Source of the DNA: Icerya purchasi
Taxonomy: Eukaryota > Arthropoda > Insecta > Hemiptera > Monophlebidae
Reading direction: 5' to 3'
DNA: 64,000 bases
NCBI GenBank assembly: GCA_039619475.1
Contig: CM077115.1
Span: 300,143,756 to 300,207,755 of the forward strand
Below the pieces are notes generated by a model. The model did not search any database. It saw only the letters and a program-made list of their open reading frames with translations, and was not told where the DNA came from. The position numbers and the translations under genes were made by a program. Numbering within the stretch: position 1 is the stretch's first letter; the number at the start of each line of letters is the position of its first letter. Of the stretch, positions 34,015 to 46,063 are shown piece after piece.

Positions 34015-34870
34015 ACCGATGGGCGGATTTAAGGGAGGGGCACGGGGCCCCACGTCCACAACCCAGACGGTTAAAAATAGACAAAGAGCAAGAAGTTTAA
34101 TACGGTCGCGTTATAATCAAATTCGTATTGATTTTTTCTTGCGGGTATTGTGAAGTTTCCTGTCCAAATGAGATCCTAGGAGGAAATGAAAATTATTGAA
34201 GAGAATCCGTAAAAAGCTTATACCCACCATAAAAACAGTCATATCATCTGGAATGCGAAACGTACCATTAAGAAGTCACAGGGATGACGGTAATTTATAA
34301 TCGGAAAGTTTTTATGGGGAAGGTAACTTCAGAGCGTTGTTCCAAATTGATGCTGGAGATGTGATACTACATGACCACGTAAAATGTGTGCTAAAAACGC
34401 TTCTGCCACTAGCAAGTCGACATGACGCTTCATTGAATACTACGAGGAAGTAATCACAAACAAAATAGTGAACAAAAGTAAAAAAGGCTAAATATTTTAC
34501 GATTACAGTTGATGAGACCACAGATGATTCTCTTTTTATGAGCAGCTGGCCATTTGTATTCGATGTCGATACAAATGAAATCAAAGAAGACTCTCTTATG
34601 TTTGTCGAAATTGTTAAACTTACTGGTAAACATATTTCTCACTATATTTTGAAGGCGCTGAAAAACCTTAACTTGGATATTACATTGTGCCCAGATCAAG
34701 CATATAACGGAGGAGCCATCGTGAGCGGTAAAATGAAAGATGTTCAGGGATGCTTATCCAGCATTCAGCCTTTTATTGTGCAAGCTACCGACTCAACTTA
34801 GCTATCGGTACAGCTTGCACCGTATCCAGCATAAAAGCAATAATGCCATGGGGATTATTTCAAGTATAGC
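34015..34870 (+). pseudogene. hAT-type DUF4371 (ZMYM1-like) transposase remnant
   Basis: One plus-strand frame shows RNVPLRSHRDDGNL (from ~34258), YGEGNFRALFQIDAGD, and then AKYFTITVDETTDDS (34484-34528) followed by LMFVEIVKLTGKHI and AYNGGAIVSGKMKDVQG. A different frame supplies NLAIGTACTVSSIKAI (34795-34842). These match the order of conserved blocks in DUF4371 proteins, which derive from hAT transposases: HRDDG, GNF, DETTD, GYDGA-xMSG, LNL. At least four in-frame stops and one frameshift break it. GGGCGGATTTAAGGGAGGGG at 34021-34040 resembles a hAT-type terminus. The right end is not found. A poly-T at about 34871-34887 may mark later damage. Confidence 0.75.
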
Positions 34871-34887
34871 AACTTTTTTTTTTTTTT

Positions 34888-37800
34888 TGCGAGTCAGTTC
34901 AACGAATACATCTCCTTAAGAAAGAAATGCAAGCTCATATGCCAATGGAAAAATTGAACCCTAACAAAGGATACATTCAGTAGGGAACATGAAAAAAAAA
35001 ATTACCTTTATTAAACATGTAATTTTCTATTATTTCAATATTAATATTACAAGTTTATTTCTTACAATTATTGTTGTATGTTGTTTGTTAATCGCAAAAA
35101 TTGAAACACTTTTTGCCCGTTGCACCAATCTCATTTTCGAATCTAATTTGCTGTTTCTGCTACGTAAACCTTTCTTTAGATGAAAGCATTGTTCTATACG
35201 GGGGCTTTTATCTTTCTATCCATTTCCCTGTTTTCGTTTCGATTACGAAGCCTGTGGAAGAGATAGACTAGACTTCAAAAAAAAGTAACGATTTTATGCC
35301 GACTAAATGATATTTACGACGAGCGACAAAAATAATAAATAAATAAATAAATAAAAATGGCACACACTAATATCGAAAAGGAAAAATATACTTAGCTGTG
35401 TAGATCAGCTGCAGTTTTTAAGTGGTTGGTAAAATTGACATCGAAATGAAGAATTTGGGTGGCTCTTTGGAAAGTCTTACTCTACGAAGACGGACAAAAA
35501 GAAAAAAAGAAAAAAAATGGACATCTTGGAATGTACGATGAAGCTAGAAAAGCGAATTTCGAAGAAGAGAAACGAAAAACCAGCAAACGTAGACGACAAA
35601 TTTCCCTTATTAATCTTCTCGACCGACGGACGTATAAATTAAAGAATCGAAATTTTTCATTAGCGTCGCACATTCGTCGCGGCTTGTCGTTTAACCGTGC
35701 CATTATTTGACTGAACATCCAATCTCGGTGGCAAAAATGCCGCGCTCGCCTATGTCGGAAAAATAATTTATGCATTAGCAACTACGAAAATGTCATCTCA
35801 CGGCTAGTTGAAGACTGCAACGTTAATTGATATTTGTCTTCAAGAGTAGCCAATTACGACCGTGCGAGGCAAAATTAGCACCACACTCGGAAGTGTTGGA
35901 AGATCTCTTACACTTCACACCCAGGCTGCCTCATCCACACAGGCAGATTAATATGTGGTTAACTTTATTTTAGGGGGAAAAAAAAACCCAAAAAAACGAT
36001 GAATTTACTCGTTGGTAAAATAATTTCCAGAAATTGAACTATTCTTCATCCAACTCCGGTATCGACTGTTATGGTTTTTTTTTACTACGATAAGAAAAAA
36101 ATACTCCGGACACTCTTTATAGTTTCCAGAACACGATCGGAACTATTTTGAATTACTTGTGGAAATATGATAGGGTCTACCATCGAGCATTTAACGGGAA
36201 AAAAATCCTTTTTGTGCTTTCTACATACTTTCCTTTCCTTCACCAGATGTTGTTCCAATCTTAGCGGAGTTCATTTCCTCTATTTCTTTATATATCAAAA
36301 TTTAATCCTGTTTTCGTAATTGTTGATGATTCTTATTCAAATTACTCTTCATCTAATGTGATCGGAAAAAAACCTGCAAATTATTTATTCATTTTTCTGT
36401 TTACAAATTTTGTATATTTCAATTTTTTTCCTTATATTTTAATTTGTTTTTTTCCCCCATTATTATATGATTGATTTTTTTCTGATTCTTATACTCCATT
36501 CCCTATTCATTAATATTTTCATACCTATATATCGATATATTTTTCGTAAGAAACGCGACGGAGGTTTTAACCTCTGACGGGCTTTCCATTTCGATTTAAG
36601 CAATTTAAGCGAGCGGCTGAAATTTTACTATTAACTTGAAAACGAAAAGACTTGCGCGTCTTTGTCTGTGCTTCGCTATTCGGATGAGAATTATTTACCA
36701 GCTGACTGATCGTCACGGATAGATAAGAATTAGGTAGTTCACTAGCAGCCGGGAGAACTGTTATGCGTTAGTTGTGGATTGAGCGTCGTTGATTACTGTT
36801 GCTAGTTTCAGGCTTATTGTCATCGTTTATTTCAATTCGCTTATTACATGTTTTTTTCGTAATCGTTCTTCATAGTTATCAGGTTTGCTTTTTTTGTTTT
36901 TTTTTTCCATTCCTCCTAATACATATTGAAACGAAGACGGAGTGTTATACCTCGGTGGCGATTGACCACACCACGTGGGGGGGTCTCGTGAAAGAACATT
37001 GTGGTTTACGCCGTGATGCGTCAAAAAGAAGTTTGTTTTCGTTTTCCTCGATTACCGAAAATATTACTTTTTTTTTTTGGACGACCCTGACGCCCGAACT
37101 GTTTATACCATAGCCAGTTGAAGATCGAATATTACACAAAAAAGAAGTGGCTGAACAGGCACAATATTGAAATTCGAAACAATTAGAAATTCGTTACAAT
37201 ATTATATATATATGTGTGTCTACGCTAGTGTATTTATATTTTACGCAAGTGTCACTGTCTCCTCCAGATCTGGTCATCGTATACGTGCTACGTTCGCTTT
37301 CACTAATATCTCTTTTCTTCTATATGCGATTTCAGTTCAGGCTGCGCGTGTATCCTTACTAATATTTATGTTTTCCAGAAAGCAATCGGATATTTGCAAA
37401 AATGTTACCATCGTATAGTGTGATATTCACTTTAAACGTTTAATTGCTCCGAATGAGATTATCCGTTTTTTTTTTTTCTATATCGAATATTACTTTTAAT
37501 CAATAGTTTTTGTACTTCAATGAAATGAGAAATGTTCTTCATCTAGAATTAAGTGTCCACGTTTTGACTAGGATTTTTTGATTTGTAAACGAACGTGTAA
37601 GCACCGAGTTTGGACATTTCTCTGTTGACCGACATTTTTTAATGATTCAGCAACGTGCGTTAATATTATAACGAAAAAGATGATTATTCAAAGTACGAAG
37701 AGCGACTCTGACAGTAAGCCGTCAAAGTGAAAGCAATTTCCGACTTTATACTACCCGCTCTATTCACGTCGGACTTGGCTCAGACGTAACGATTTTTTAA

Positions 37801-37952
37801 TTTCAACTTCAGTACAGGTGACATGGCAAGCTTGGCTTTCAGAATCCGGTTCCAATACTGCCTCTGAAATCTAGCGGCAGAATTAAATAAACCGAAATGA
37901 CGACACAAAGTAAATATAATAAAAAAAATCATTCCTCGTTATTAACGAGAAC
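34888..37952. other. Non-coding AT-rich stretch
   Basis: (AAAT)n lies at 35330-35356. Several short ORFs are open on both strands at once (35459-35781, 36799-37139) and look accidental. No gene recognised. Confidence 0.5.
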
Positions 37953-38147
37953 AAATTACTACTAAATATTCACCAAAAAATTATATGTACATAAACATAG
38001 AAGTTATTTTATACTACATATATTAAATTCACGATAATTTTCAACGAGTTTTCCTTAATTGTGAATTTTTAATATAGTAAAATAACTTCTGCATTTATGT
38101 ACATATAATAATGTTTTTTGAATATTTATTAGAATTAACCAGAAGAT
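37953..38147. repeat. Long foldback / MITE-like inverted repeat
   Basis: The left arm contains TTATATGTACATAAA, AGAAGTTATTTTA and ATTAAATTCAC (37981-38032). The right arm holds the same blocks reverse-complemented (38056-38108). Outside these, TAAATATTCA-type sequence pairs on both sides, giving arms of roughly 75-80 bp around a short spacer. There are several small indels. It could be a MITE or a transcript hairpin; no small-RNA evidence is visible. Confidence 0.75.
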
Positions 38148-38953
38148 GTGTTTTTAGAAATAACGTTAGTAGGGAAAAAAATATTCATTCTTTGCAGCGT
38201 ATTACTCAATGTACGAGAGTAGACGCACATGTGGAAGCTAAAATATCGAATAGAGATCATTTTTAAAGCAACACTGTTACGTAGCGGTAATAAAAATGGT
38301 GATTATTCGAAATATCCATATAAAATTAACAACAAGCGCCGTTATTTCGCGAATTACACTAATTCATAGAAATTCAGTTTATTTTTAGATTTTTCGCCGA
38401 TCAAATTAATACTGATAAATTTCGATAAGAATACACGAAAAAAATTACAAGGACAAAAAAGAAGTAATTTTTTTTTGTGTTCTTTTTTTTTTTTTTTCTT
38501 TTTGGATTCGTAAGAATCCGTTTGAGCATTGAAAATGGCAATTTAGCGGAAACTAAGAAAATTTTAAACAGAATTTAAAAATTTACGGAGACGTATCTTT
38601 TTAAAAGTTTCCCTTGTAAATGTAAAAATATTATATAGTCGTTGTTTTTATACGAAGAAATCCTATTCGTCTTCTGAAGGACGATCTCTCTCTAAGCGGA
38701 TTCGGATAATTCTTGATGTAAAAATTTAAGCTATCTTAATACGGAAGAGGTAGTAGATTTAAGAAGTGGCCTTAACTTTTGAAAGAAAAAACTCCTGGCT
38801 TAATCAAAATGAACAGAGTTTCGTAATGCAAAAAAATGAGCATTAGAAAAATTTCGACTAGTGTTGTCGCGAGATTTGTTTCATTTTGAATTTGATTTTG
38901 AAGATCTATAGCTTATTATTCAATTTAGGTACTTGGAAAGCACATATTGTTGA
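38148..38953. other. Non-coding AT-rich stretch
   Basis: Nothing recognised; T run at about 38485-38500. Confidence 0.5.
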
Positions 38954-39292
38954 CCCCATGAGAACTGAAATAGTTATTACAAATACACAGAAATCTGAAA
39001 AAAATGAAAAATTTAAAATAAATATTGATGATTTTATAGGGCATTCTTACCTTTTGAAATAGAAAAGAAAAAATATGCCCCATACTTTTAGGTACTTCAT
39101 TAATGTTTCTGAAAATGTTTTATTACGAGTATAATCAATAACATATGTAATTTTTATAAATGTTCATATACGGGGTAATTCAATAAATTATTAATATATA
39201 AATCAAAATGATGAAAATGATTAATAGTATGCATATTAGTGAAAAATATATTATTTATAAAATATGCAAAGAAAATTTTCAACCCCCGGGCC
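38954..39292. repeat. Dispersed repeat pair, copy 2 (longer)
   Basis: Same orientation and block order as the repeat at 24321-24590, with an extra ~114 bp internal block containing GGGCATTCTTACCTTTTGAA. The copies are diverged by many substitutions and small indels. Confidence 0.75.
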
Positions 39293-42200
39293 TATGATAC
39301 CCAATAATGTGCGAGCAACAAAATACAATTGAATCAAGAACAACAAACGACAGTACACCTGTTTAGGTAACAACGTTATACGCGGTTATTATTGTTTCGA
39401 AATTATTCGAATAAATCCTCCCGCGATGTAAAACTACATTTTCATTTCTATAATTTTGGTATATCAAATTGTTTGCAATGTTTAGCTCCGTTGTTTTTTT
39501 TTTGTATTTAATAATGGAAAATTCTCAAATTTTCGAAATTGTCCAATTTAGTCATTTACAACTGAAAACAATAGAAAGTAAGTTTTTATAGGATTAATAT
39601 TTTTAATTAAAGGTCGAATTGTACAAAGCTTTAGAGAAAAAGGATAATATTATATTCAATTTTCAAAGAGCTTTTTGACAATGTAGCATGCAGTGAAGAT
39701 ATAATGTTTCAAATATACAAATGCGAAAAAAAAAAAACAAAAAAAAACGTTGTGCATGAGTAAACTACTCTGTATAGAGTAATTCAACACAATTTTAATC
39801 GCTATTTGTATTTTAAATTAAGTATGCGAATACTTTTTCTTCGAAGTAAATAATCACGAGGACGCACAAATGAAGTGTTACCGGTAATATTGCACTAAAA
39901 TTTTTATAATGTAGCCCAGTTTTCAGTTTCTGTTGCAAATATTTTAAAAGGTACTGTTTCGAATAAAATCGGATGTTTAATAAAGTAACTCGGCGTAAAT
40001 GATTATTCGAAGGAAATGCACATTTTATTGCGGATCAGTGTAACTATAATGTTCTATCTTAATATAGAAAATTCTAGAGCGTTTTTTGATATCACGATGC
40101 AACAGGTTAACTTCATATTTTCAATATATGGTAGTTAGGTTGCAAGAATGATTTACAATAGGTAGATGTAATTCTGATGGGTGCACCACACGGACTGCGA
40201 TAAAGGAAAAATCGAAGAATTGTTCGTGTAAGTTGTCAAAATTACACTTTGAGAGTCCGTTTTCAACATCGTTAAGAAGTTAAAATCAAAATATTAATTT
40301 TTCCTTCGTTGGTGATTTGTGCGTATTTGGTGCAAATTAATTTGTAATTATTTTAGAGTGTATTATAATACAGTTAATTCTAGAATCGTGTGAAAATATT
40401 ACTTTCAATATCGCCCTTTGTAAAATTAAATTTATTTCAAATACTTGCTCAAGCAATTTAGCGAGATTACGCTGTGCATTAAATATATTCCATTAAAATT
40501 TGTTACGAATGAATGTGTGTGTGGCAGAAGCCAGCTACCGTGGTGTTTCGTTCAGCTAGGAATATTCCGCTGCTGTACATTAAAACTTTTAAAAATTTCA
40601 CTTTGGGTTAATGTCCATTATTAATAAAAAAAAAAAACAAAGACGATAACAGAAAAATTCGGCGAGCGAATGGGTAAGTGGGTGGAGTTTGTTGATTAAA
40701 CAAATACTACGAGACCGACGCTAAAGAGAAAATTAAAGATAAAAAGCGGTGATCAAAGAAAGTCTTAATAAATTTTCCGGCGAAGCCGCAAGTAACAGCT
40801 GATATATATATCTATATATATATATATATATACACATAAAAATGGATAACAGAACTGCGATTGTTTAAAGGGTGCAATGTCAAAGAGTAAAGAAAGCAAT
40901 TTCACAATGTTTCAAATGTATCTCTTGAAATAAGATTACTATTACGAAACAATCTGAATTCAACAAAGGTTCAAAGCAGTGTATTATTATGTAGTACAAT
41001 TATATAATATTACTCTCATGATAGAAAGAAAAAAGTTGAAACGTTTACAATGCAGAATTTAAATCAATTAAATGATCTTATTGATCTCTTTAAGGGGCAG
41101 TTGAATACACCACGAGTAAAATTTATGATAGTATAGTGGAAATTATTAAAGTAGACATTTTTAAAATAAACGTTTATATAGTAGACGTTCTTAACGTAAA
41201 TGTTTTCCAAGTAGAGGTTTTTTCAGAAAAAAGTAAAGGTCCATTCGAGCCTTTAGTTAAAAACTGAATTTTAGAGGCTGATCGACTAAAATTGGGTAAT
41301 CAAAAACTAACAATTTCAGTGTACCCTTATTTATTTGTAATTCATTTTTCAGTATTCGAATTTTTTTAGATTCTATTTCGTAATAACAGTTTCGTGTATG
41401 TAAAACAACGTGTTCTAATTTTTCCACCTTAGTTCAGTACGGCCATACGCAAAAGAAGAATAAAAATGAAAAATAAAGCCGCCTTTCCTGTGTTAAATTT
41501 TTTTTTTTTTTTTTTTTTTTGGTGCAACTGCAGCCGATGGAACAGGTCTTTTTCTTCTTATTTTTCTTCGTGGAAATGTTTTCCGATATATTTTAATAAA
41601 CATCAGATTGTTACATTTTTTTTTTAACATTTCGTCCAAAACCGTTTTGTAGAGAAACCTTTGAAACACACACGAAGCGAGATTTTTACAGGAAAAATTA
41701 AGAATCATTAAGAATCGCGTTTCACACTCTGAGATGTGATATGGCGGTAAATATGTTCGAACGTTGTGTTACCGGTGTGTCGAAATTATATCTGAGCGTT
41801 CGTACAAAGCAGCGGCAGCTAGCAATTTGTACAATCGCCTTGTATAGCGAGAAAAGTTGTGTAGCAGCATCGTCGTCCAAATTGGCGACAGCCAATTACT
41901 GATTTTGCAGCAGAAAAATTAAATTACCGGAAAAAGCTATACAGCTTTCGCTTCTTTTATCTGAGCCGAAATCTGTTTCTGCGTTAGGAAATTGAAAGTT
42001 CCCTCCGTCGTTAATTGACGTGAACTTTAATTTCTTCGGAAATTTTGTGCGCCTCCCTGAGACACTATTTTACGTCGTTTTTCGTTAAATATAACACAGC
42101 TGTATCCCCCCCCCTTTATTCGTCTTGAAAGTGCATCGTTTCCATCACCGATCAAATTATTATACTCGCTGTACCTATTTGCCGCATTCCACGAATAAAT

Positions 42201-42411
42201 AACTAGTACTGCCATTAATTTTTTCTATAACCAACTTTTATGTACTCTTTTTTATGCTAGTTCGATAATAGCTTCTTGTTTTTTCTTTTTCTTTTTTTAT
42301 TTTTTGGCTTTGAAAAAAAAATTAATACGACGATAATAATTTACATGTCGCTGGATAAAATTTTGTATTTGAAAGGAGGATTCTTTGCTGCGCATTCTGT
42401 ACATATCAACC
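39293..42411. other. Non-coding AT-rich stretch
   Basis: (TA)n at 40802-40831 and a T run at about 41499-41520. No gene or element recognised over 3.1 kb. Confidence 0.5.
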
Positions 42412-42426
42412 GGGGGGGGGGGGGGG
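42412..42426. repeat. Poly-G run
   Basis: Fifteen consecutive G on the plus strand, preceded by ATCAACC. Confidence 0.9.
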
Positions 42427-42590
42427 CTTATAAACGATCATAATTATTAAATGCCGTTTTATTTTATTTTGTTTTTAGTTTGTGTTTCAAACAAGTCCAG
42501 TATTTGTGATTTTCAATATCTGATAGAACAAGTAGAAAATTTTACTCATTCAGAAAGTGTCAAATCTCATGGAATGGAAGATGCTTAACA

Positions 42591-43152
42591 GAAGTCACGG
42601 CGAGAATAGCTCTAGTGAAAGCAGCCTTTAATAGGAAAAAAAAAAACTATTAACATCAAAAGAAGCTTAATATAAACCTAGCGAAGAAGTTTCTAAAGAC
42701 GTACGTGTGTGGTCGATATGCTTATATGGCGCTGAAACTTGGACGCTGAGGGAAACGCAAAGCTGGATGCCTTTCAAACCTGGTGCTGGAGGAGAATACT
42801 CAAGATAAAATGGACGGATAAAGTTACTAACGAGGAGGTTTAAAAAGAAGAAAAATAAATCATTAAAACTATTTCTGAACGGAGAAATAAAAATGGATAG
42901 GGCATCTGTTAAGGCACAGCGAGCTGATAACAAACGATGTTAGAAGGGAAAATAGAAGGAACTCGTGCAAGGGGAAGACCGAGCAGAAGATTGATACATC
43001 AAGTTATAGAGGATATGGGAACAAATAATTCCCGACAACTGAAGCAGCTGAATAGAAAACAAATAGAATGGAGAAGGATCACGCGGATCTAAACTCTAGA
43101 CTTTTAACCGTTTCGCTTCTATTAGTAAACCAAACGAAAGATTGATACTACA
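42591..43152 (+). pseudogene. Non-LTR reverse transcriptase C-terminal fragment
   Basis: Successive fragments read ARIALVKAAFNRKKK, GAETWTLRE, IKWTDKVTNEEV and then IEGTRARGRPSRRLIHQVIE, RQLKQLNRKQIEWRRITRI and stop at 43090-43092. This is the characteristic C-terminal end of a widespread endonuclease/reverse-transcriptase non-LTR family (RTE/CR1-like; exact clade not certain). There is a frameshift after GAETWTLRE and an in-frame stop after TNEEV, so it is dead. The ~60-bp 3' UTR leads to an (AAT)n tract that probably is the element's tail. Only the last ~500 bp are present. Confidence 0.8.
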
Positions 43153-43185
<33 letters not shown>

Positions 43186-43186
43186 T
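43153..43186. repeat. (AAT)n tract
   Basis: About eleven AAT units separating two retroelement fragments; likely the tail of the first. Confidence 0.9.
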
Positions 43187-43709
43187 AAATCTAAACAACC
43201 ATATTACAAATATGTACCGGAAAAAATTTTAGAGAATCACCATTATAAATTATACTGGGATAGAACTGTGTTGACGGATAAAACAGTGGAATATAATAGG
43301 CCGGATATTATAGTAATTGATAAAAAGGAGAAATCAAGTGTGTTCATAGATATCGCTGTGTCCTAAATAGCAGAAATATAAGTAAAGTTTTCGAGGATAA
43401 AGTCAATAAATATGAAAAACTTAGGCAACAATTGATGTTGAAGATCAATACAGTTAAAATAATACCGCTAGTTGTTGGAAATGATGGTATAATACCGAAT
43501 AGCTTAGTTAAGAACATAAGTAAGTTATAATTGGCGTCATATATAGTAGACATGATACAAAAATCAATTTTATTAAACGCCGCTACAAATGTAAGCACCT
43601 TCCTTAACCATCAAGATGGAGAAAATTTATAATGCTTGCTAGGTACGTTAGCAGTATTATAAAGCAAACTAGCAAAGGCTGTGATTCCTTGGACAATAAT
43701 AATAATAAT
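43187..43709 (+). pseudogene. Second retroelement C-terminal fragment
   Basis: The ORF to 43366 reads YYKYVPEKILENHHYKLYWD, then LTDKTVEYNRPDIIVIDKKE and VFIDIAVS. After a frameshift it continues NSRNISKVFEDKVNKYEKLR and VKIIPLVVGNDGIIPNSL, and after a stop DMIQKSILLNAATNVSTFL. This pattern (ENDxYKLYWDRTVxTD...NRPDI...VDKK, IxPxVVGxxGxIP, QKxxLLxxxxxVRxFL) is found at the C-terminus of an insect retrotransposon group. I recall the pattern but cannot name the clade. A terminal (AAT)n (43694-43709) is probably its tail. It is 5'-truncated and broken. Confidence 0.7.
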
Positions 43710-45329
43710 CCGTATTAAAAAATGAGCCGAAGTGAAAGCGATATTTTATCCTTTTGTTTTTAAATTACATATATTTACCAAATAGTAAAAATATCCGCAG
43801 AAACGTTTTCCGGCAAAGCTCATCTTTAGCTGAAAAAATAAAAATCAAAACACGAGAACATGTTCTACTTTTTAACAATGGAGGGGAATTCTAAAAAGAA
43901 CCCATTACTACCAGCGAGTGAACTTGGCATGTATCGCGGTGTTGGTAAATACATGAATCGAGATAATCGTTAATGATAAAGATAACAGCTATTTTAAATT
44001 GACAATTTTAAAAGATCGAGCTATGTTCTGGAACTTCATGAGTTGTCATCAGTTGACCGGTGACCGAAAATTACACTATTAAAAGGTATCGGGGTTGTAG
44101 GTCGAGCCTGAGTGTTGATGCGCGCTCATCTGCGGTAGGTAGGTTAGCGCCTGGTACGCTGCCGTTTTAGCGATGTAACACTTAGAGAGCGAGTCGAGAG
44201 TTGTCGTAATATCAGTTGCAAATTGGTCACGATCGACATCTACAGTCGATATCGGTTGCTGTTACGCGAATTGAATCAGTCTAGCGTTCCAACGATGAAG
44301 CGCGTTCATTTTCCGCGACTCCTGTCGGCCGTTTCTTACTGCATTCCAGTATATTTCAAGGTAGGCAACTTTCATATCTTCCAACAACGGGACTGAAACA
44401 TTATCACGCGCGCGCCATACGGAATACGGTCGCGATGATAGTAGAACAATTAGAACACAGAATAAATTAAAAATAGCGAATATTCGGGCCAGATTTCGTA
44501 TTTTAAGCTTTATCGAAATAATAATAATAAACATAATAATAATAATAACGTCAAATTCGTCGATTAATTTTGTATCGTATTCTAAAAATCAAGAAAAAAA
44601 CAAAACGGTAATGCCTGATCCTTCTTGCTTTTCTACCATCCTTAATGGTGTTTAGTTTTTTTTTTGCGGTTGAGGATTTAGCAGCTCCTCCAGTCATATG
44701 AATTCTAGTTCTTCTTTCGTTTTTAGCTTTACATTGAGGTCTATTTTATGATATCTAGAATTTCTCTGAAGATATCAAAGTTAGCGAATTTATTAATGAG
44801 AGATTCCGCTTCTTTTATTTCTATATCACTGTGCACCACGGATACGTGTTCGGATTATTGCAATTTCTGACTGCAAACTTGGTTCGTACAGATGCTTTTG
44901 GAAATGAAGAAATTGATTAGATCTGGAATTTTTCCGTTTACTGCACGTGAATTAGCATTTATTGCTTTAACATGTACCCCTACGTAATATGTTTAACGTT
45001 AGTTTCGTCTTATTGCCTAAATGGTGAAAAATTTATTTTCCTTTTTGATAGCAAATCAATAAAACAGGTTGCACAGATATTGAGTCGGCGTTGTTACGGC
45101 TCACGGTGATTATTTTGCCTTGAAAGTAGTTTGAAAGTAATCCTGCTCGATACCTTGATTTAGATGGCATTTATTATCATTTTCTTAACAAGTACATCCG
45201 AGTATCTATATGACAATTAGTTGGAAGAAAGTTTTGAAACTGTGGACCACCATTTAAAATCTTTTAAACTTTTCTTCATAAATAAGATACTTAAGACAAC
45301 AGTGGGATTTTTTTTTTACGGTTTATACG

Positions 45330-45362
<33 letters not shown>

Positions 45363-45722
45363 TCTATTATACATTTTATGGATAATTTGTAATGAAAGGT
45401 ACGTTTTTGTTACGAAAAATGAATAAAAGAAAGATGTATTTGCGGTATGATCGCCGAGAATTTACGTCAATGTCGGACATGAAATTTTCAAACTAAATTT
45501 TTAGCAGTAAGGTAGGAAACATTTTTAGAAATCATTTATGCAATATTAATAATACATATAGTAGACGTTTCTAGTGAAACAAAATTTAGTTAGTGTAAAT
45601 AAGTCTTCAGTTAAGTAATAAGTAATTAATGAAAAAGAATAAGAAAAGTAGTGTTTTGGACGACTGTTATACAAATAAATTGAAAAATCTACGGAACACG
45701 TGCAATGTGATACCCCCCTATA
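43710..45722. other. Non-coding stretch
   Basis: (ATT)n at 45331-45362. A minus-strand ORF (about 44265-44534) has a hydrophobic start and ordinary composition but no recognisable domain. CpG is locally high at 44080-44290. No gene can be supported. Confidence 0.45.
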
Positions 45723-45723
45723 C

Positions 45724-45754
<31 letters not shown>
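45723..45754. repeat. (TA)n microsatellite
   Basis: Directly abuts repeat copy 3. Confidence 0.9.
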
Positions 45755-45755
<1 letters not shown>

Positions 45756-46063
45756 CTCGGCTATTTTGGCCTCGCAAGGGGCTGTGCCCCTTGACCCCTC
45801 TTGATTTCATTTCTGTCTCTTTCTCTTCTATACTTTGTATAAAATGATCAGAATTTACAACATAATTCTTACTGGCATCAACACAAAAAGAAAAACAAAA
45901 CATAATCACAAAAATCCTATTCTAACATTTAACTTTCATTATATAAAATTAAGTTATTGTTTCATTACATTTTTTGTTACATATTTCGTTACATAAAATT
46001 GGGACATTTTTTTGGGACATTTTTTCGAATGGGGGTTAGCCTAAGAATTACGTTGTAATTAAT
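45755..46063 (+). mobile_element. TA-flanked repeat family, copy 3
   Basis: Begins ACTCGGCTATTTTGGCC and follows copy 1 almost base for base through CTTGACCCCTCTTG, TTTCTCTTCTATACTTTG and TAACATTTAACTTTCATTAT to GAATTACGTTGTAATTAA. The inner inverted repeat is kept with one mismatch (TTACAACATAATTCTTA at 45855-45871; TAAGAATTACGTTGTAA at 46042-46058). Relative to copy 1 it lacks a ~50-bp internal segment and has a duplicated GGGACATTTTTT. Both flanks are TA-rich. Confidence 0.75.

Noticed and set aside
34989..35183. Hydrophobic plus-strand ORF downstream of the hAT relic
   Set aside because: T-rich sequence yields hydrophobic residues by chance. No continuity with the DUF4371 frame.
44265..44534. 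~90-codon minus-strand ORF with hydrophobic N-terminus
   Set aside because: Composition is acceptable, but there is no recognisable domain, homologue or splice signal. Noted only as a weak possibility.
45629..45909. ORFs with alternating Tyr-Ile runs
   Set aside because: Translation of the (TA)n microsatellite and adjoining repeat copy 3.
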